A DNA stretch of 64,000 bases from Agrobacterium salinitolerans (GCF_002008225.1 NZ_MRDH01000006.1:310001-374000), one strand, 5' to 3'. Shown: positions 51,738 to 62,800, counted from the stretch's first letter. The notes: generated by a model from the letters alone, not told the origin. Numbers and translations: made by a program.

Positions 51738-53288
51738 ATGACAGACAAGACACCGTTCTACATCACCACCGCGATCTCCTATCCCAACGGCAAGCCGCAT
51801 ATCGGCCATGCCTATGAATTGATTGCGACGGACGCCATGGCACGCTTTCAGCGCCTGGACGGAATGGATGTTTTCTTCCTGACCGGCACCGACGAACATG
51901 GCCAGAAGATGCAGCAGACGGCGCGGGCGGAAGGTATTTCGCCGGAAGATCTCGCCCAGCGCAACTCCGACCAGTTCCGCGAGATGGGCAAGCTGCTCAA
52001 CGCCTCGAATGACGATTTCATCCGCACCACGGAAGAGCGTCACCACGGGACCTCGCGCAATATCTGGAACCTGATGGCCAATAGCGGCGACATCTACAAG
52101 GACAGCTATGCCGGCTGGTATTCCGTGCGCGACGAGGCCTATTACGCCGAGGACGAAACGGAAGTGCGCGCCGACGGTGTCCGCTACGGGCCGCAGGGCA
52201 CACCGGTGGAATGGGTAGAAGAGGAAAGCTATTTCTTCAAGCTCTCCGAATATCAGGATAAACTCCTGAAGCTCTATGAGGAAAACCCTGACTTCATCGG
52301 TCCGGCCGAGCGTCGCAACGAAATCATTTCGTTCGTGAAATCCGGTCTTAAGGACCTGTCGATTTCCCGCACAACCTTCGATTGGGGCATCAAGGTCCCC
52401 AACGATCCGAAGCACGTCATGTATGTCTGGGTCGATGCGCTGACCAACTACATCACCGCGACCGGTTACATCGAGGATAAAAACGGCCCGCGTGCGAAAT
52501 ATTGGCCTGCCGACGTGCATATCATAGGCAAGGACATCATCCGTTTCCACGCGGTCTACTGGCCGGCCTTTCTGATGAGCGCCAAGCTGCCGCTGCCCAA
52601 GCGGGTCTATGCACATGGCTTCCTGCTCAACAAAGGCGAGAAGATGTCGAAGTCGCTCGGCAACGTCGTCGATCCGGCCAATCTGGTAAACCATTTCGGT
52701 CTCGATCAGGTCCGTTATTTCTTCCTGCGCGAAGTCTCCTTCGGCCAGGACGGCAGCTATAGCGAAGAGGGCATTGCCACCCGTATCAATGCCGATCTTG
52801 CCAATGGCATCGGCAATCTCGCCAGCCGTTCGCTGTCGATGATCGTCAAGAATTGCGACGGCCAGATCCCGACGCCCGGTGAGTTCACCGAAGAAGACAA
52901 GGCGATGCTTGGCTCCGCCGATGGGCTGCTTGAGATTTGCCGCGAGGAGATGGGTAAACAGCTCATCCACCGTGCGCTTGCGGCCATCATCGCCGTCGTC
53001 TCGGAAACCGACCGCTATTTCGCCTCGCAGGAGCCGTGGTCGCTGAAAAAAACCGACCCTGAGCGCATGGGCACCGTGCTTTACGTTACGGCGGAAGTGG
53101 TGCGCCAGATCGGCATTCTCCTGCAGCCTTTCATGCCGGAATCCTGCGAGAAGCTGCTCGATCTCGTCGCTGCGCCTGCCGATAAACGTGATTTCGCTGC
53201 TTTGGGCGCAGCTGGCCGTCTGGTTCCGGGCACGCCGCTGGAAGCACCGAAGCCGGTTTTCCCGCGTTATGTCGCGCCGGAAGCTTGA
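51738..53288 (+). CDS. metG: methionyl-tRNA synthetase
   Basis: MetG charges tRNA-Met with methionine. Class I signatures PHIGHAYE (HIGH type, about 16-23) and KMSKSLGN (about 297-304) are intact. The connective domain lacks the zinc-binding Cys clusters, matching the shorter alphaproteobacterial form of about 516 residues without a C-terminal tRNA-binding extension. It follows holB after 111 bases and ends 11 bases before the tatD-type start. Confidence 0.96.
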   Translation: MTDKTPFYITTAISYPNGKPHIGHAYELIATDAMARFQRLDGMDVFFLTGTDEHGQKMQQTARAEGISPEDLAQRNSDQFREMGKLLNASNDDFIRTTEERHHGTSRNIWNLMANSGDIYKDSYAGWYSVRDEAYYAEDETEVRADGVRYGPQGTPVEWVEEESYFFKLSEYQDKLLKLYEENPDFIGPAERRNEIISFVKSGLKDLSISRTTFDWGIKVPNDPKHVMYVWVDALTNYITATGYIEDKNGPRAKYWPADVHIIGKDIIRFHAVYWPAFLMSAKLPLPKRVYAHGFLLNKGEKMSKSLGNVVDPANLVNHFGLDQVRYFFLREVSFGQDGSYSEEGIATRINADLANGIGNLASRSLSMIVKNCDGQIPTPGEFTEEDKAMLGSADGLLEICREEMGKQLIHRALAAIIAVVSETDRYFASQEPWSLKKTDPERMGTVLYVTAEVVRQIGILLQPFMPESCEKLLDLVAAPADKRDFAALGAAGRLVPGTPLEAPKPVFPRYVAPEA

Positions 53289-53299
53289 AGGCGACAACC

Positions 53300-54082
53300 A
53301 TGCTGATCGATACCCATTGTCATCTGGATTTTCCCGATTTCGAGGCCGAGCGCGACGACATTATCGCCCGCGCCCATGCTTCTGGCGTCGCCCAGATGGT
53401 GACGATCTCGACCCGGGTGCGTCGGCTGCCGGAGCTTTTGAAGATCGCGGAAAAATATCCGTCGGTCTTCTGTTCGGTCGGTACGCATCCCAACAATGCC
53501 GACGAGGAACTGGATATTTCCGCCGACGAGCTTGTGCGGCTCGCGGAGAGCCACGACAAGATCGTGGCGATCGGTGAGGCGGGTCTGGATTATTTCTACG
53601 ATACGCAGAAGCCGGAAGACCAGAAGACCGGCCTCATCCGCCACATCGAGGCCGCAAGACGAACGAAGCTGCCGCTCGTTATCCACAGCCGCAGCGCCGA
53701 TGAGGACATGGCCGCTATTTTGCGCGAGGAAAGCGACAAGGGGGCGTTCCCCTTCATTCTGCACTGCTTCTCTGCCGGCCTTGAATTGGCGAGAACCGGC
53801 GTCGAACTTGGCGGTTATGTGTCCTTCTCCGGTATTCTGACCTTCCCGAAATCGCAGGATATCCGCGATATCGCCGCCGCCGTGCCGCTGGACAGGCTGC
53901 TGGTGGAAACGGATGCGCCTTATCTCGCGCCAAAGCGCTGGCGCGGGAAGCGCAACGAACCCTCCTATGTGGTCAACACGGCGGAGGTTCTGGCCGAGGT
54001 GCATGGCGTTTCCTTCGAGCGCATGGCCGAAATCACCACCGAAAACGCCTTCCGCTGCTTTTCCAAGATGACAAGGGTGTAG
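53300..54082 (+). CDS. TatD family DNase (260 aa)
   Basis: A metal-dependent hydrolase with the TatD/YcfH TIM-barrel. Motifs: DTHCHLDF (about 4-11), GEAGLDYFYD (about 92-101), VIHSRSADEDM (about 127-137), HCFSAGLE (about 155-162) and ETDAPYLAP (about 204-212), giving the usual two-metal site. Start at ATG 53300 with AAGG before it. It is in the conserved holB-metG-tatD-MBL order found in many bacteria. Confidence 0.93.
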   Translation: MLIDTHCHLDFPDFEAERDDIIARAHASGVAQMVTISTRVRRLPELLKIAEKYPSVFCSVGTHPNNADEELDISADELVRLAESHDKIVAIGEAGLDYFYDTQKPEDQKTGLIRHIEAARRTKLPLVIHSRSADEDMAAILREESDKGAFPFILHCFSAGLELARTGVELGGYVSFSGILTFPKSQDIRDIAAAVPLDRLLVETDAPYLAPKRWRGKRNEPSYVVNTAEVLAEVHGVSFERMAEITTENAFRCFSKMTRV

Positions 54083-54084
54083 GC

Positions 54085-54909
54085 GTGGCAATCTACCGTC
54101 GTCGCTTCACGGTTCTCGGCTGCGCGTCATCGCCCGGCGTGCCGCGCATCAACGGCGACTGGGGCGCCTGCGATCCCGAGAACCCGAAGAACCGGCGCAC
54201 GCGCACGGCCTTTATGGTGGAGCAGATCGGCCCGGATGGCGGCAGGACGACCGTCGTTATCGACACCGGCCCGGATTTTCGCGAGCAGATGATCGCCGCA
54301 AAGGTGGAAGCCGTCGATGCGGTGCTTTACACCCACGCCCATGCCGACCATCTGCACGGCATAGATGATCTGCGCATCTATTTCGCTCTCCAGAAACACC
54401 GCATCCCGATCTGGGCCGATCCCGTCACCATGGCGCGAATCCGCGACGGTTTTGCCTATTGCCTGGAGACGCCGGCGGGCAGCAGCTATCCACCGATCGT
54501 CAGGCCGCAGCTTATCGCCGATATCGACGAGCCTGTTATTATCGACGGGGCGGGCGGGCCGATCCCCTTCAAGGTGCATATGCAGCAGCATGGGGACGTG
54601 CATTCGCTTGGTTTTCGCATCGGCGACGTTGCCTATTGCACCGATGTCAGCGATTTTCCGGCGGAAAGCTTGCCCAAGCTTACCGGCCTCGACGTGCTCG
54701 TCATCGATGCCTTGCAGTATCGATATCACCCAAGCCATTTTTCGCTGGAACAGGCGCTCGGCTGGATCGAGGCATTCGCACCCAAACGGGCGATCTTGAC
54801 CCACATGCACATCCCGCTCGATTATGAAACGGTGATGCGTGAAACGCCTGATCATGTTGAACCGGCTTATGATCAGATGCGTTTCGAAATCGAGATCGAA
54901 GCAGCCTGA
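54085..54909 (+). CDS. metallo-beta-lactamase-fold hydrolase, PhnP-like (274 aa)
   Basis: The metal motif THAHADHLHGIDDLR (about 75-89), an N-terminal TVLGCASSPGVPRINGDWGACDP (about 8-30) and later HSLGFRIGDVAYCTDVSDFP, DALQYRYHPSHFS and LTHMHIPLDYE match the PhnP-like cyclic phosphodiesterase branch of the MBL fold. Substrate is unknown outside E. coli. The start is GTG 54085, two bases after the tatD-type stop, so the two are coupled. Confidence 0.9.
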   Translation: MAIYRRRFTVLGCASSPGVPRINGDWGACDPENPKNRRTRTAFMVEQIGPDGGRTTVVIDTGPDFREQMIAAKVEAVDAVLYTHAHADHLHGIDDLRIYFALQKHRIPIWADPVTMARIRDGFAYCLETPAGSSYPPIVRPQLIADIDEPVIIDGAGGPIPFKVHMQQHGDVHSLGFRIGDVAYCTDVSDFPAESLPKLTGLDVLVIDALQYRYHPSHFSLEQALGWIEAFAPKRAILTHMHIPLDYETVMRETPDHVEPAYDQMRFEIEIEAA

Positions 54910-54930
54910 CGCCGCCTGAGAAGGAATAAC

Positions 54931-56712
54931 ATGTCGACCAAGCCTTTCCGTGCACCCAGTATGGCGAGCTTTTTCGACAATCTGCGCGCCAGCCGCCTGC
55001 GGGCGATGTTTCGGCGCGGTGAAGTGGGGCTGGTGCTTCTTGCCGTCTTGATCGGCATTGCAGCGGGCCTTCTGGTGGCGTTGATCGGCGCCCTGAGCAC
55101 GGCGCTGCATGTTATGGTTTTCGGCGTCGAGCGGCTGAGCAGCAGCGATCTCTCCGGCCGTATCGTGCTCGCCGGGCCGATCGTCGGCGGCATCGTGCTC
55201 GGCATAATCATCTTCATTCTTTCGAAGACACGCAAAAAACCCATGATCGACCCCATCGAGGCGAATGCGCTGCATGGCGGTCGCCTGTCGCTAACGGACA
55301 GCATCATCGTGTGCGTGCAGAATATCGTCTCCAATGGTTTTGGCGCTTCTGTCGGGCTTGAGGCCGGCTACACGCAGATCGCCAGCGGCGTTGCCTCGAA
55401 GATCGGCATCAAGCTGAAACTGCGGCGAGGGGACATGCGTATTCTTGTCGGCTGTGGTGCGGCGGGCGCTATTGCTGCGGCCTTCAACGCGCCTCTGACC
55501 GGGGCGTTCTACGCCATCGAACTCATTATCGGCACCTATACCGTGGTGACGCTTGCGCCGCTCATCGTCGCGGCGCTGGTGGCGACGACGGTCATCGGAA
55601 TTATCGGTGGCCATGGCATCTCGATCGATATTGTCGATGCCAGCCGTGTGACGCCGGCCGATTATGTGCCCGCCATCTTTCTCGGCGTCGTGTGTGCGGC
55701 CATTGGCATCGTGCTGATGCAGGCAGTGTCCTTCATCGAAGAAACTGCGCGTAAAAGCGCCATTCCGGGCTGGCTGCGTCCCACGATAGGCGGCGTGGCG
55801 GTGGGTGCTCTAGCGCTGATTTCACCGCAGGTACTGTCGAGCGGCCATGGCGCACTGCATCTCAACATCGATGCCGAACTGACGATATATGGGGTGGCCG
55901 GGCTGTTTTTGCTGAAGGCAGCGGCCAGCGCCATTTCCATCGGCTCGAACTTCCGCGGCGGCCTCTTTTTCGCGTCGCTGTTCATGGGCTCGCTGCTCGG
56001 CAAGATTTTCGCGCTTTGCGCACCCTATATCGGTTATGGATCGACCGCGCCCATCGTTTATGCCGTGATTGGCATGAGCGCCTTTGCCGCCGCCATCATC
56101 GGCGGCCCGCTGACAATGACGTTTCTGGCGCTGGAACTCACAGGCGACTTCCAGATCACGGCTCTGGTGCTTGCCGCCGTCATCACCACCTCGCTCGTGG
56201 TGCGCACCACCTTCGGTTATTCCTTCGCCACCTGGCGTTTTCACCTGCGGGGCGAGAGCATTCGCAGCGCCCACGATATCGGCTGGATCCGCGACCTGAC
56301 GGTCGGCAAGATGATGCGCGCCGATATCCGCAAGGCCAATGTCAGCATGGGGCTTCCGGCCTTCAAGGAGAAGTTCCCGCTCGGCTCCACGCAACGGGTG
56401 ATCATGACCCATGATGACGGGCGTTATGCCGGCATCGTCCTTGTCCCGGAAATCTACGCCGACCCGATGGATCGCGACCCCAGCAAAATCAGCCTCGAAA
56501 CCTATCTGCATTACAAGAACGACGTGTTGCTGCCGACCATGAATGCCCGGCAAGCGGCGGCAGCCTTTGATGCGGCGGAGAGCGAAGCGCTGGTTGTCGT
56601 CAATGACAAGATCGAAAATCGTCCTGTCGGATTGCTCACCGAAAGCCATACGCTGAGGCGCTATAGCGAAGAACTGGACTTGAGACGTCGGGAGGCGTCT
56701 GGTGAGTTCTGA
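54931..56712 (+). CDS. CLC family chloride channel/transporter with CBS region (593 aa)
   Basis: A CLC-type anion channel or H+/Cl- antiporter of the inner membrane. After a basic N-tail there are about ten hydrophobic segments (residues 35-450). The gating region reads GASVGLEAGYTQIASGVAS, so the conserved Glu (about 145) is kept, but GREGP is changed to GLEAG. Further on GNFRGGLFFASLFMGSLLG replaces the usual GIFAP type motif. The canonical GSGIP selectivity motif was not found. A C-terminal part (about 450-590) looks like a CBS pair. A divergent CLC branch; whether it transports chloride cannot be told. It starts 21 bases after the MBL gene. Confidence 0.85.
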   Translation: MSTKPFRAPSMASFFDNLRASRLRAMFRRGEVGLVLLAVLIGIAAGLLVALIGALSTALHVMVFGVERLSSSDLSGRIVLAGPIVGGIVLGIIIFILSKTRKKPMIDPIEANALHGGRLSLTDSIIVCVQNIVSNGFGASVGLEAGYTQIASGVASKIGIKLKLRRGDMRILVGCGAAGAIAAAFNAPLTGAFYAIELIIGTYTVVTLAPLIVAALVATTVIGIIGGHGISIDIVDASRVTPADYVPAIFLGVVCAAIGIVLMQAVSFIEETARKSAIPGWLRPTIGGVAVGALALISPQVLSSGHGALHLNIDAELTIYGVAGLFLLKAAASAISIGSNFRGGLFFASLFMGSLLGKIFALCAPYIGYGSTAPIVYAVIGMSAFAAAIIGGPLTMTFLALELTGDFQITALVLAAVITTSLVVRTTFGYSFATWRFHLRGESIRSAHDIGWIRDLTVGKMMRADIRKANVSMGLPAFKEKFPLGSTQRVIMTHDDGRYAGIVLVPEIYADPMDRDPSKISLETYLHYKNDVLLPTMNARQAAAAFDAAESEALVVVNDKIENRPVGLLTESHTLRRYSEELDLRRREASGEF

Positions 56713-57009
56713 TATTACATTATATTGCCTGCTTTAAATGTTGATATAATTATATTAGTTCTATCCATATTCACCTCAATTCTTCGCGGAAAAGAGGCTT
56801 TTCTCCTCGCAAGCACGCGTCGGCTGAATCCCTGTGACAAGCACGGAAATGAGGGTCGAGGACTGGCTCCGGCCCGGGGAGCCAATTTGTCGCGTATGGG
56901 CGCAGAAAAAGCTGCCCCAATGTCCAGTCTTCACCATCGCCTGACCTCGCCTGCACACGCGACCCCAAACGACATTTCCCGTCACCCTGTCATTTTTCTC
57001 GAGCCCCGC

Positions 57010-57039
57010 TTGACAAAAAAACATTCGTCGCAATAAATA
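57010..57039 (+). promoter_or_regulatory. candidate promoter of the MFS exporter gene
   Basis: TTGACA (57010-57015) and TAAATA (57034-57039) are 18 bases apart, with a run of A after the -35. It would give a leader of about 155 bases containing the palindrome at 57093-57111. Confidence 0.5.
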
Positions 57040-57092
57040 GACTGACTACTTAATTAATGAAATGTACGGCTAAGATGAGCCGGGCAGGCGAG

Positions 57093-57111
57093 GTGTGAGG
57101 ATCGTTCACAC
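57093..57111. promoter_or_regulatory. perfect inverted repeat in the MFS gene leader
   Basis: GTGTGA-ggatcgt-TCACAC is a perfect 6+6 dyad, 90 bases before the MFS start and about 55 downstream of the -10. It could be an operator or an RNA hairpin. The spacing of seven between TGTGA and TCACA differs from the six of a CRP site. Confidence 0.4.
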
Positions 57112-57200
57112 GGGTCCGCTCCGGGAACCTGTGCGACCGGATATTTACTGCCTTCATCCTTACCGGCAGCGCCGTGAGCCGATGAAACTTGGGGAGTGTT

Positions 57201-58502
57201 ATGCCTTCAGACAGCAGCACGGTTGAGACGATGCCTCTTGCGACGTCTTGCGGCCAACTCGAAACGGTTTCCGCATCCGGGTTTCGCGGGCTCGGTCTTC
57301 CGCATCGCCGTGCGCCGCTTTATGGCGTCATTGTTGCCGGGGGGCTGTCGCTTTTCGGCAATGCGGTGGCGGCCGTTGCGCTGCCCTGGATCGTGCTGTC
57401 CCTGACCGGCAATGCCGCATGGACGGGGATAGCGGCGGCGGCGGGCATGATACCGCTGGTTATCGGCGCTTTCTGCGGCGGCCCCGTCGTCGACCGTTTC
57501 GGTTCGCGTATCGTTGCGGTAACCGCCGATCTCGCTAGCGCCCTGAGCGTCGCGGCCATTCCCTTTCTGATGATGACCGGGCAGATGGATATAGGCCTGC
57601 TACTCTGCCTGATCGTGGTCGGGGCGCTGCTCGACGGTCCGGGTATGATCGCCCATGATGCAAGGGTGCCGGAACTTGCTCGCATCGCCCGGATGCCGAT
57701 CGAGCGGGTCACCTCGATAGATGAGTTGCTTGATAATGCGGCGATGATTTTCGGCCCGCCGGTCGCGGGGATCGCCATTGCCGCTTTCGGGATGGAATAC
57801 GCCTTGATGATCACGGCGGCCTGTTCGCTGCTCGCTGCCGTGATCGGCGCGATCTGTTTGCCGCGTCATAGGCGCAAGTCCGTCGATGCGGATCGCGGCG
57901 ATGCGACTTTTGCGGGTCTGCGCTTTCTGCTCACGGAGCCGATTCTGCGGCTTCTGCTCATCGTCGCCATGGTGATGCTGGCGGTTTTCGGGGCGCTCAA
58001 CGCCGTTGTCCTGCCGGTGCTGTTCAAGGCCAGCGGAGCGGATGTCCTTAATCTCGGGCTGTTTCTCTCGGTTTCCGGGGCAGGGGCGGCTTTGTCGGCG
58101 GTGGTTTTCGCCATTCGCGGCCACTCCTGGAACGGCAGGGCCGTCCTGCTCGCAGGCATATCCGGCGCGACGCTCTCCATCGGCCTCGTCGCTTTCCTTC
58201 AGAGCGGTCCCTTGCTGCTCATCGCGGCGGCCCTGGTCGGTCTTTCCACCGGGGCGCTCGGCCCGCTCGCCAATGCGATATTTCTGAAACGCGCGCCGGC
58301 TGCAATCCGCGGCAGCGTGCTTGGAACCACGGCGGCGATTGCGATGACGGCGACGCCGCTTGCCGTGCTGATCGCCGGTTTCGGCCTTGAGGCCGCCGGC
58401 GCTGCCCGGTTCTTGTGGGGGCTCAGCGCCACGCTCTGTCTGCTGCTGCTCTGGGTTTTCCTCAACCCGGTCGCGCGCGCGCTGAAGAAATCGCCGCCAT
58501 GA
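57201..58502 (+). CDS. MFS transporter (433 aa)
   Basis: A 12-helix major facilitator with GLSLFGNAVAAVALPWIVLSLTG in helix 1 (about 42-64), a loop motif FGSRIV (about 100), and an inner half of small residues. The pattern LPWIV, DRFGSRIV and IDELLDNAAMIFGPPVAGI resembles the EntS-like MFS exporters, but the substrate cannot be assigned. Start is ATG 57201 after GGGGAG. It lies 91 bases before the RND adaptor gene and shares its orientation. Confidence 0.85.
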   Translation: MPSDSSTVETMPLATSCGQLETVSASGFRGLGLPHRRAPLYGVIVAGGLSLFGNAVAAVALPWIVLSLTGNAAWTGIAAAAGMIPLVIGAFCGGPVVDRFGSRIVAVTADLASALSVAAIPFLMMTGQMDIGLLLCLIVVGALLDGPGMIAHDARVPELARIARMPIERVTSIDELLDNAAMIFGPPVAGIAIAAFGMEYALMITAACSLLAAVIGAICLPRHRRKSVDADRGDATFAGLRFLLTEPILRLLLIVAMVMLAVFGALNAVVLPVLFKASGADVLNLGLFLSVSGAGAALSAVVFAIRGHSWNGRAVLLAGISGATLSIGLVAFLQSGPLLLIAAALVGLSTGALGPLANAIFLKRAPAAIRGSVLGTTAAIAMTATPLAVLIAGFGLEAAGAARFLWGLSATLCLLLLWVFLNPVARALKKSPP

Positions 58503-58593
58503 TCGGGCCTCCACCTTTTTTGCGATGCAATCAAACCATCCGTGCGCCGCAGTTTTTGCCACACCCGATGTTCGAACCCGGACCCGTCCTGCC

Positions 58594-59847
58594 ATGAACG
58601 ACCTGAATTCCTCTTTCCCAAACCACCAGCCCACAAATCCTCGGCCATTGCTCGGAGAAACGACAGGACGACGGCCTTCCAGACGCCTGCTCTGGTGGAC
58701 GCTGCTAGCCATTGGACTTGCAGGCGGTGCTACCTGGCTGATATCGCCGGTTGAGGAGGCGCCCGCCGTGAGTCAGACCATGACGCCCGTCAAGGTACGG
58801 CCGCATGTGTCCGTCGTCACCGCAGCGCCTTATGGTTTCAACGCCGGGCAGGATGTTGCCGGGCTTCTCGCCGCCCGCAACGATATTTCCATCGGTACGG
58901 CCGTCACTGGCCAGCGCATCGTCGAGGTTTTCGTCGATGTCGGCGATACGGTTGCGGCCGGGCAATTGCTGGCGCGGCTGGAAAGCAAGACACTCGCGGC
59001 CCAGGTTGAGCAGACAGAAGCAACCGTCGCCCGCGCCCGCGCCGCACTTGCCGAGGCCGAGGCGGCTGAGATAGAGGCGAGCGAGAATCTGCGCCGCGCC
59101 GAAGGGCTTTCCGGCTCCAGCGTCAGCAAGGAACAGCTTGGCCAGCGCCGCGCCGCCGCGGCCATGGCGCAGGCAAAGATCGAGGGCGCCCGTGCCGAAC
59201 TGGCGGGTGCACAGGCGCAACTGACCCAGCACCTTCTCGAGCTGGAGCGGACCGAGATTCTTTCGCCGAAACCCGGCCTCATCACACAGCGCCATGCCCG
59301 TATCGGCGCGATGCCCGATGGTACGGAGCCGCTGTTTCGCCTGTTGCAGGATGGCGAACTGGAGTTTCTGGCCGAAGCGCCGGAACGGGTGCTGCCGTCC
59401 CTGCAGACCGGCCAATCCGTAGCGATCGCGGTCAATGGCGTCGGCCGCGCCATTCAGGGGACCATCCGGGTCGTCGAACCGGCGGTCAACACACAAAGCC
59501 GTCTCGGCATCGTGCGCATCGCCGTTCAACCGGCCGCCGATCTGAGGGCAGGTGCCTTCGCGCGCGGCAAGGTCGATCTCGGCGAGCGCCGCTTCCTCGT
59601 CTCCGTTCCTGAAGCAGCATTGCGGCTGCGCCGCGAAGGTGCGGCCCAGCTTGTGGTGGTCGATGGTGAGAACAAGGTGGCGCGCCGCGCCGTTCGTGTG
59701 GGGCAGGCGCAGAACGGCGTCGTTGAAATCCTTGAAGGGTTGAGCGCGGGCGAGCGCGTCGTGGAAAGCGCCAGCGCCTTCCTGCGCGACGGCGATGAGA
59801 TCGTCGGCATCAGCGAAATTGCACAGAAAGAGGAGGGGCGCCGATGA
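58594..59847 (+). CDS. RND efflux periplasmic adaptor (HlyD/MFP family, 417 aa)
   Basis: Membrane-fusion proteins connect an inner-membrane RND pump to an outer-membrane channel. One membrane helix (LLWWTLLAIGLAGGATWLIS, about 33-52) is followed by a lipoyl-like region (GQRIVEVFVDVGDTVAAGQLLARLES), an Ala-rich coiled coil (about 140-215) and beta-barrel domains ending GLSAGERVVESASAFLRDGDEI. The long open frame upstream is not used; ATG 58594 has a weak ribosome-binding site. It overlaps the pump gene by four bases. Confidence 0.9.
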   Translation: MNDLNSSFPNHQPTNPRPLLGETTGRRPSRRLLWWTLLAIGLAGGATWLISPVEEAPAVSQTMTPVKVRPHVSVVTAAPYGFNAGQDVAGLLAARNDISIGTAVTGQRIVEVFVDVGDTVAAGQLLARLESKTLAAQVEQTEATVARARAALAEAEAAEIEASENLRRAEGLSGSSVSKEQLGQRRAAAAMAQAKIEGARAELAGAQAQLTQHLLELERTEILSPKPGLITQRHARIGAMPDGTEPLFRLLQDGELEFLAEAPERVLPSLQTGQSVAIAVNGVGRAIQGTIRVVEPAVNTQSRLGIVRIAVQPAADLRAGAFARGKVDLGERRFLVSVPEAALRLRREGAAQLVVVDGENKVARRAVRVGQAQNGVVEILEGLSAGERVVESASAFLRDGDEIVGISEIAQKEEGRR

Positions 59848-62800
59848 CCAATATTTCCTCATGGGCCATCCGCCGTCCCATCCCCACCATCGTTCTTTTC
59901 CTGCTTCTGACGCTTATCGGCATCCAGTCCTTCATGAAGCTGCCGGTCAACGCCAATCCGCGCGTCGATTTTCCGATTGTCACGGTCTCCATCGTTCAGG
60001 CGGGCGCGGCCCCGGCTGAGCTTGAAACGCAGGTCACGCGGCGGGTCGAAGGTGCGATTTCGGGCCTTGCCGGCATAAGGCATATCCAGTCGACCATCGG
60101 CGACGGCCTTTCCACCACGACGGTGGAATTCCAGCTCGGCATCGATACGGCCCGCGCCACCAACGATGTGCGTCAGGCCGTCTCGCAGATCCGCTCCGAA
60201 ATGCCGCGCGATATCGAGGAACCGACAATCGCCAGCCTCGATGTCGAGGGTGGCGCGATCCTTTATTTTGCGGTTCGCGCCCCGCAAATGTCGCCCGTCG
60301 ATCTCTCCTGGTTCGTTGACGAGGCCATCGGCCGCGAATTGCTGACGACCAAGGGCGTGCAGCGGGTGCAGCGCATTGGCGGCGTCAGCCGTGAAATTAC
60401 CGTCCAGCTCGATCCAGACCAACTCACCGCTTTCGGCATCAATGCCGAGGATATCAACAATCAGGTTCAGGCCTTCAACACCAATGTGCCCGGCGGCAGA
60501 AGCCGGCTCAACGAGAAGGAACAGTCGATCCGCGCCGTCGGCGGCGCGATCAGCGCCGGCGAGCTGGCGGAGCGGCCGATCAGCCTGCCGAACGGCCAAT
60601 GGACGACGCTCGCCACGCTCGGAAAGGTGACGGATGGCGCGGCTGAGCCGCGTGAACTGTCACGCCTCGACGGTGAGCAGGTGGTCGGCTTTTCGGTGTT
60701 CCGCGCCAAGGGGTCGAGCGACACGGCAGTCGAAGACGTCGTCAATGCCACGATTGCCCGGTTGGTCGCCATCTATCCCGGCGTCGAGATCGACCGGGTG
60801 CTTTCGACCGTCGATTATACCCGGGCGAGTTATCAGGTTGCCATGGAGACACTGATCGAAGGTGCTGCGCTGACCGTCGTCGTTGTCTTCCTCTTCCTGC
60901 GCGACTGGCGGGCGACGCTGATTGCGGCCGTGGCCATGCCGCTTTCGATCCTGCCCACCTTCACGGTGATGTTGTGGTTCGATTTCACTCTCAACAGCAT
61001 CACCCTCCTGGCGCTGACGTTGGTGATCGGCATTCTCGTGGATGATGCGATTGTTGAGGTGGAAAATATCGACCGGCATCTGCATATGGGCAAGCGGCCG
61101 TTTCAGGCATCCATCGATGCGGCCGATCAGATCGGTTTTGCGGTTCTCGCCATCACCGCCACCATCGTCGCGGTGTTTCTGCCGGTCAGCTTCATCGGCG
61201 GCGTCATTGGCCAATATTTCAAGCAGTTCGGCCTGACCGTGTCGGTTGCCGTGCTCGCCAGCATGCTGGTGGCGCGTCTCGTGACGCCGCTGATGGCCGC
61301 CTATATTCTCGTACCGAAGGCGGTGAAGCACGAAGAACGCGGTGCGCCGAAGTCCCGCATGGGCCGGGGTTACGTAGCGCTTCTGGAACTTGCGCTTCGC
61401 CATCGGCTGAAAACCTGCGGCATCGGCGTTCTGGTGCTCGTCGGTTCCTTTCTGCTGGTGCCGCTTCTGCCCTCAGGCTTCCTGCCGAGCGACGACCGCA
61501 GCCTGTCGCGTATTCTGATCGAGCTGCCGCCGGATTCGACGCTGCGCGATACCGACAGTGCCGTGCAGTCGATAACGACGGCGCTCCGGGAAATGCCGGA
61601 GGTTAAAAGCGTCTTCGCCTCCATCGGCAGGACGGATGACGGCCCCGACGTTGCCCGCGCCTCCCTGCTGGTCAATCTCGTGCCGGCCTCCGAGCGTACG
61701 CTTTCCCAGCGTCAGTTCGAGCTTGGTGCAGCAGACCTGATTGCTCGCACACCCAATATCCGCTTCGCTTTCCAGAATGAAAATGCGGCGCGCGATATTT
61801 CCGTCATCCTCGTCGGCGACGAGCCGGAGAAGCTGGCCACTGCGGCTCTTGCCGTGGAAACCGGCATGCGCGGCATCGAGGGAATTGCCAATGTGCAGAC
61901 CGCCGAACCCCTGCCGCGGGCGGAATTGCAGGTCAGGCCGCGTTTTGACGAGGCGGCTCGGCTTGGCGTTTCCACGCAATCCATCGCCGCCGTCACGCGT
62001 ATTGCCACGACTGGCGATACGGACGCCAATTCCGCCAAGTTCAATATCGGCGACCGGCAGGTGCCGATCCGCGTGATGATCGACCGGCGCGCGCAGAGCA
62101 ACCTCGATACGCTCGGCATGCTCAGGGTGTCGGTGGCGAATGGCAGCCTGCCGCTGTTATCGGTGGCCGATCTTTCGGTCTCGGAAGGCCCGGGGCAGCT
62201 CAACCGCTTCGACCGCATGCGCCGGGTGACCGTCAGCGCCGATCTCGCGGGCATTCCGCTTGGCGTCGCGCTGGAGCGCATCAATGCGCTCGACGCCGTG
62301 ACCTCGCTTCCGGCCGGCGTGCGGCAGGTGCAATATGGCGATGCCGAATATATCGGTGAGATGTTCCAGAGTTTCAGCGCCGCCATGCTGTTCGGCCTCA
62401 TGATGGTGCTGGCCGTGCTGATCGTTCTCTTCAAGGATTTTCTTCAGCCGATCACCATCCTCGTGGCATTGCCGCTTTCGGTGGGCGGCGCAATTGTCGG
62501 TCTGCTGCTTTATGGCGGCGCGCTCGATCTGCCGGCGGTCATCGGCTTGCTGATGCTGATGGGCATTGTCACCAAGAACTCCATTCTGCTGGTGGAATTC
62601 GCCATCGAGAAGCGCAAGGGCGGGCTCAGCCGCCAACGGGCGCTGGTGGAATCCGGCGTCGAGCGCGCCCGTCCGATCATCATGACCACGCTTGCCATGG
62701 TTGCTGGCATGATGCCGGCAGCGCTGGGGGTGGGGGCGGATGCCGGTTTCCGCGCGCCCATGGCGATTGCCGTGATCGGCGGCCTCATTACGTCCACCCT

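Larger units (their letters stand above)
56713..57200. other. 488-bp intergenic region before the MFS-RND-PPTase genes
   Basis: There is no convincing gene. The left part (56713-56770) is AT-rich; the middle holds a degenerate palindromic sequence with CCTGTGACAAGCAC, resembling intergenic repeats of Rhizobiaceae. A promoter TTGACA-N18-TAAATA (57010-57039) and a perfect GTGTGA-N7-TCACAC palindrome (57093-57111) precede the MFS gene. Confidence 0.5.

Noticed and set aside
56725-57036. 103-codon frame before the MFS gene
   Set aside because: It begins without a ribosome-binding site, runs through repeat-like DNA and the candidate promoter, and encodes no recognisable protein.
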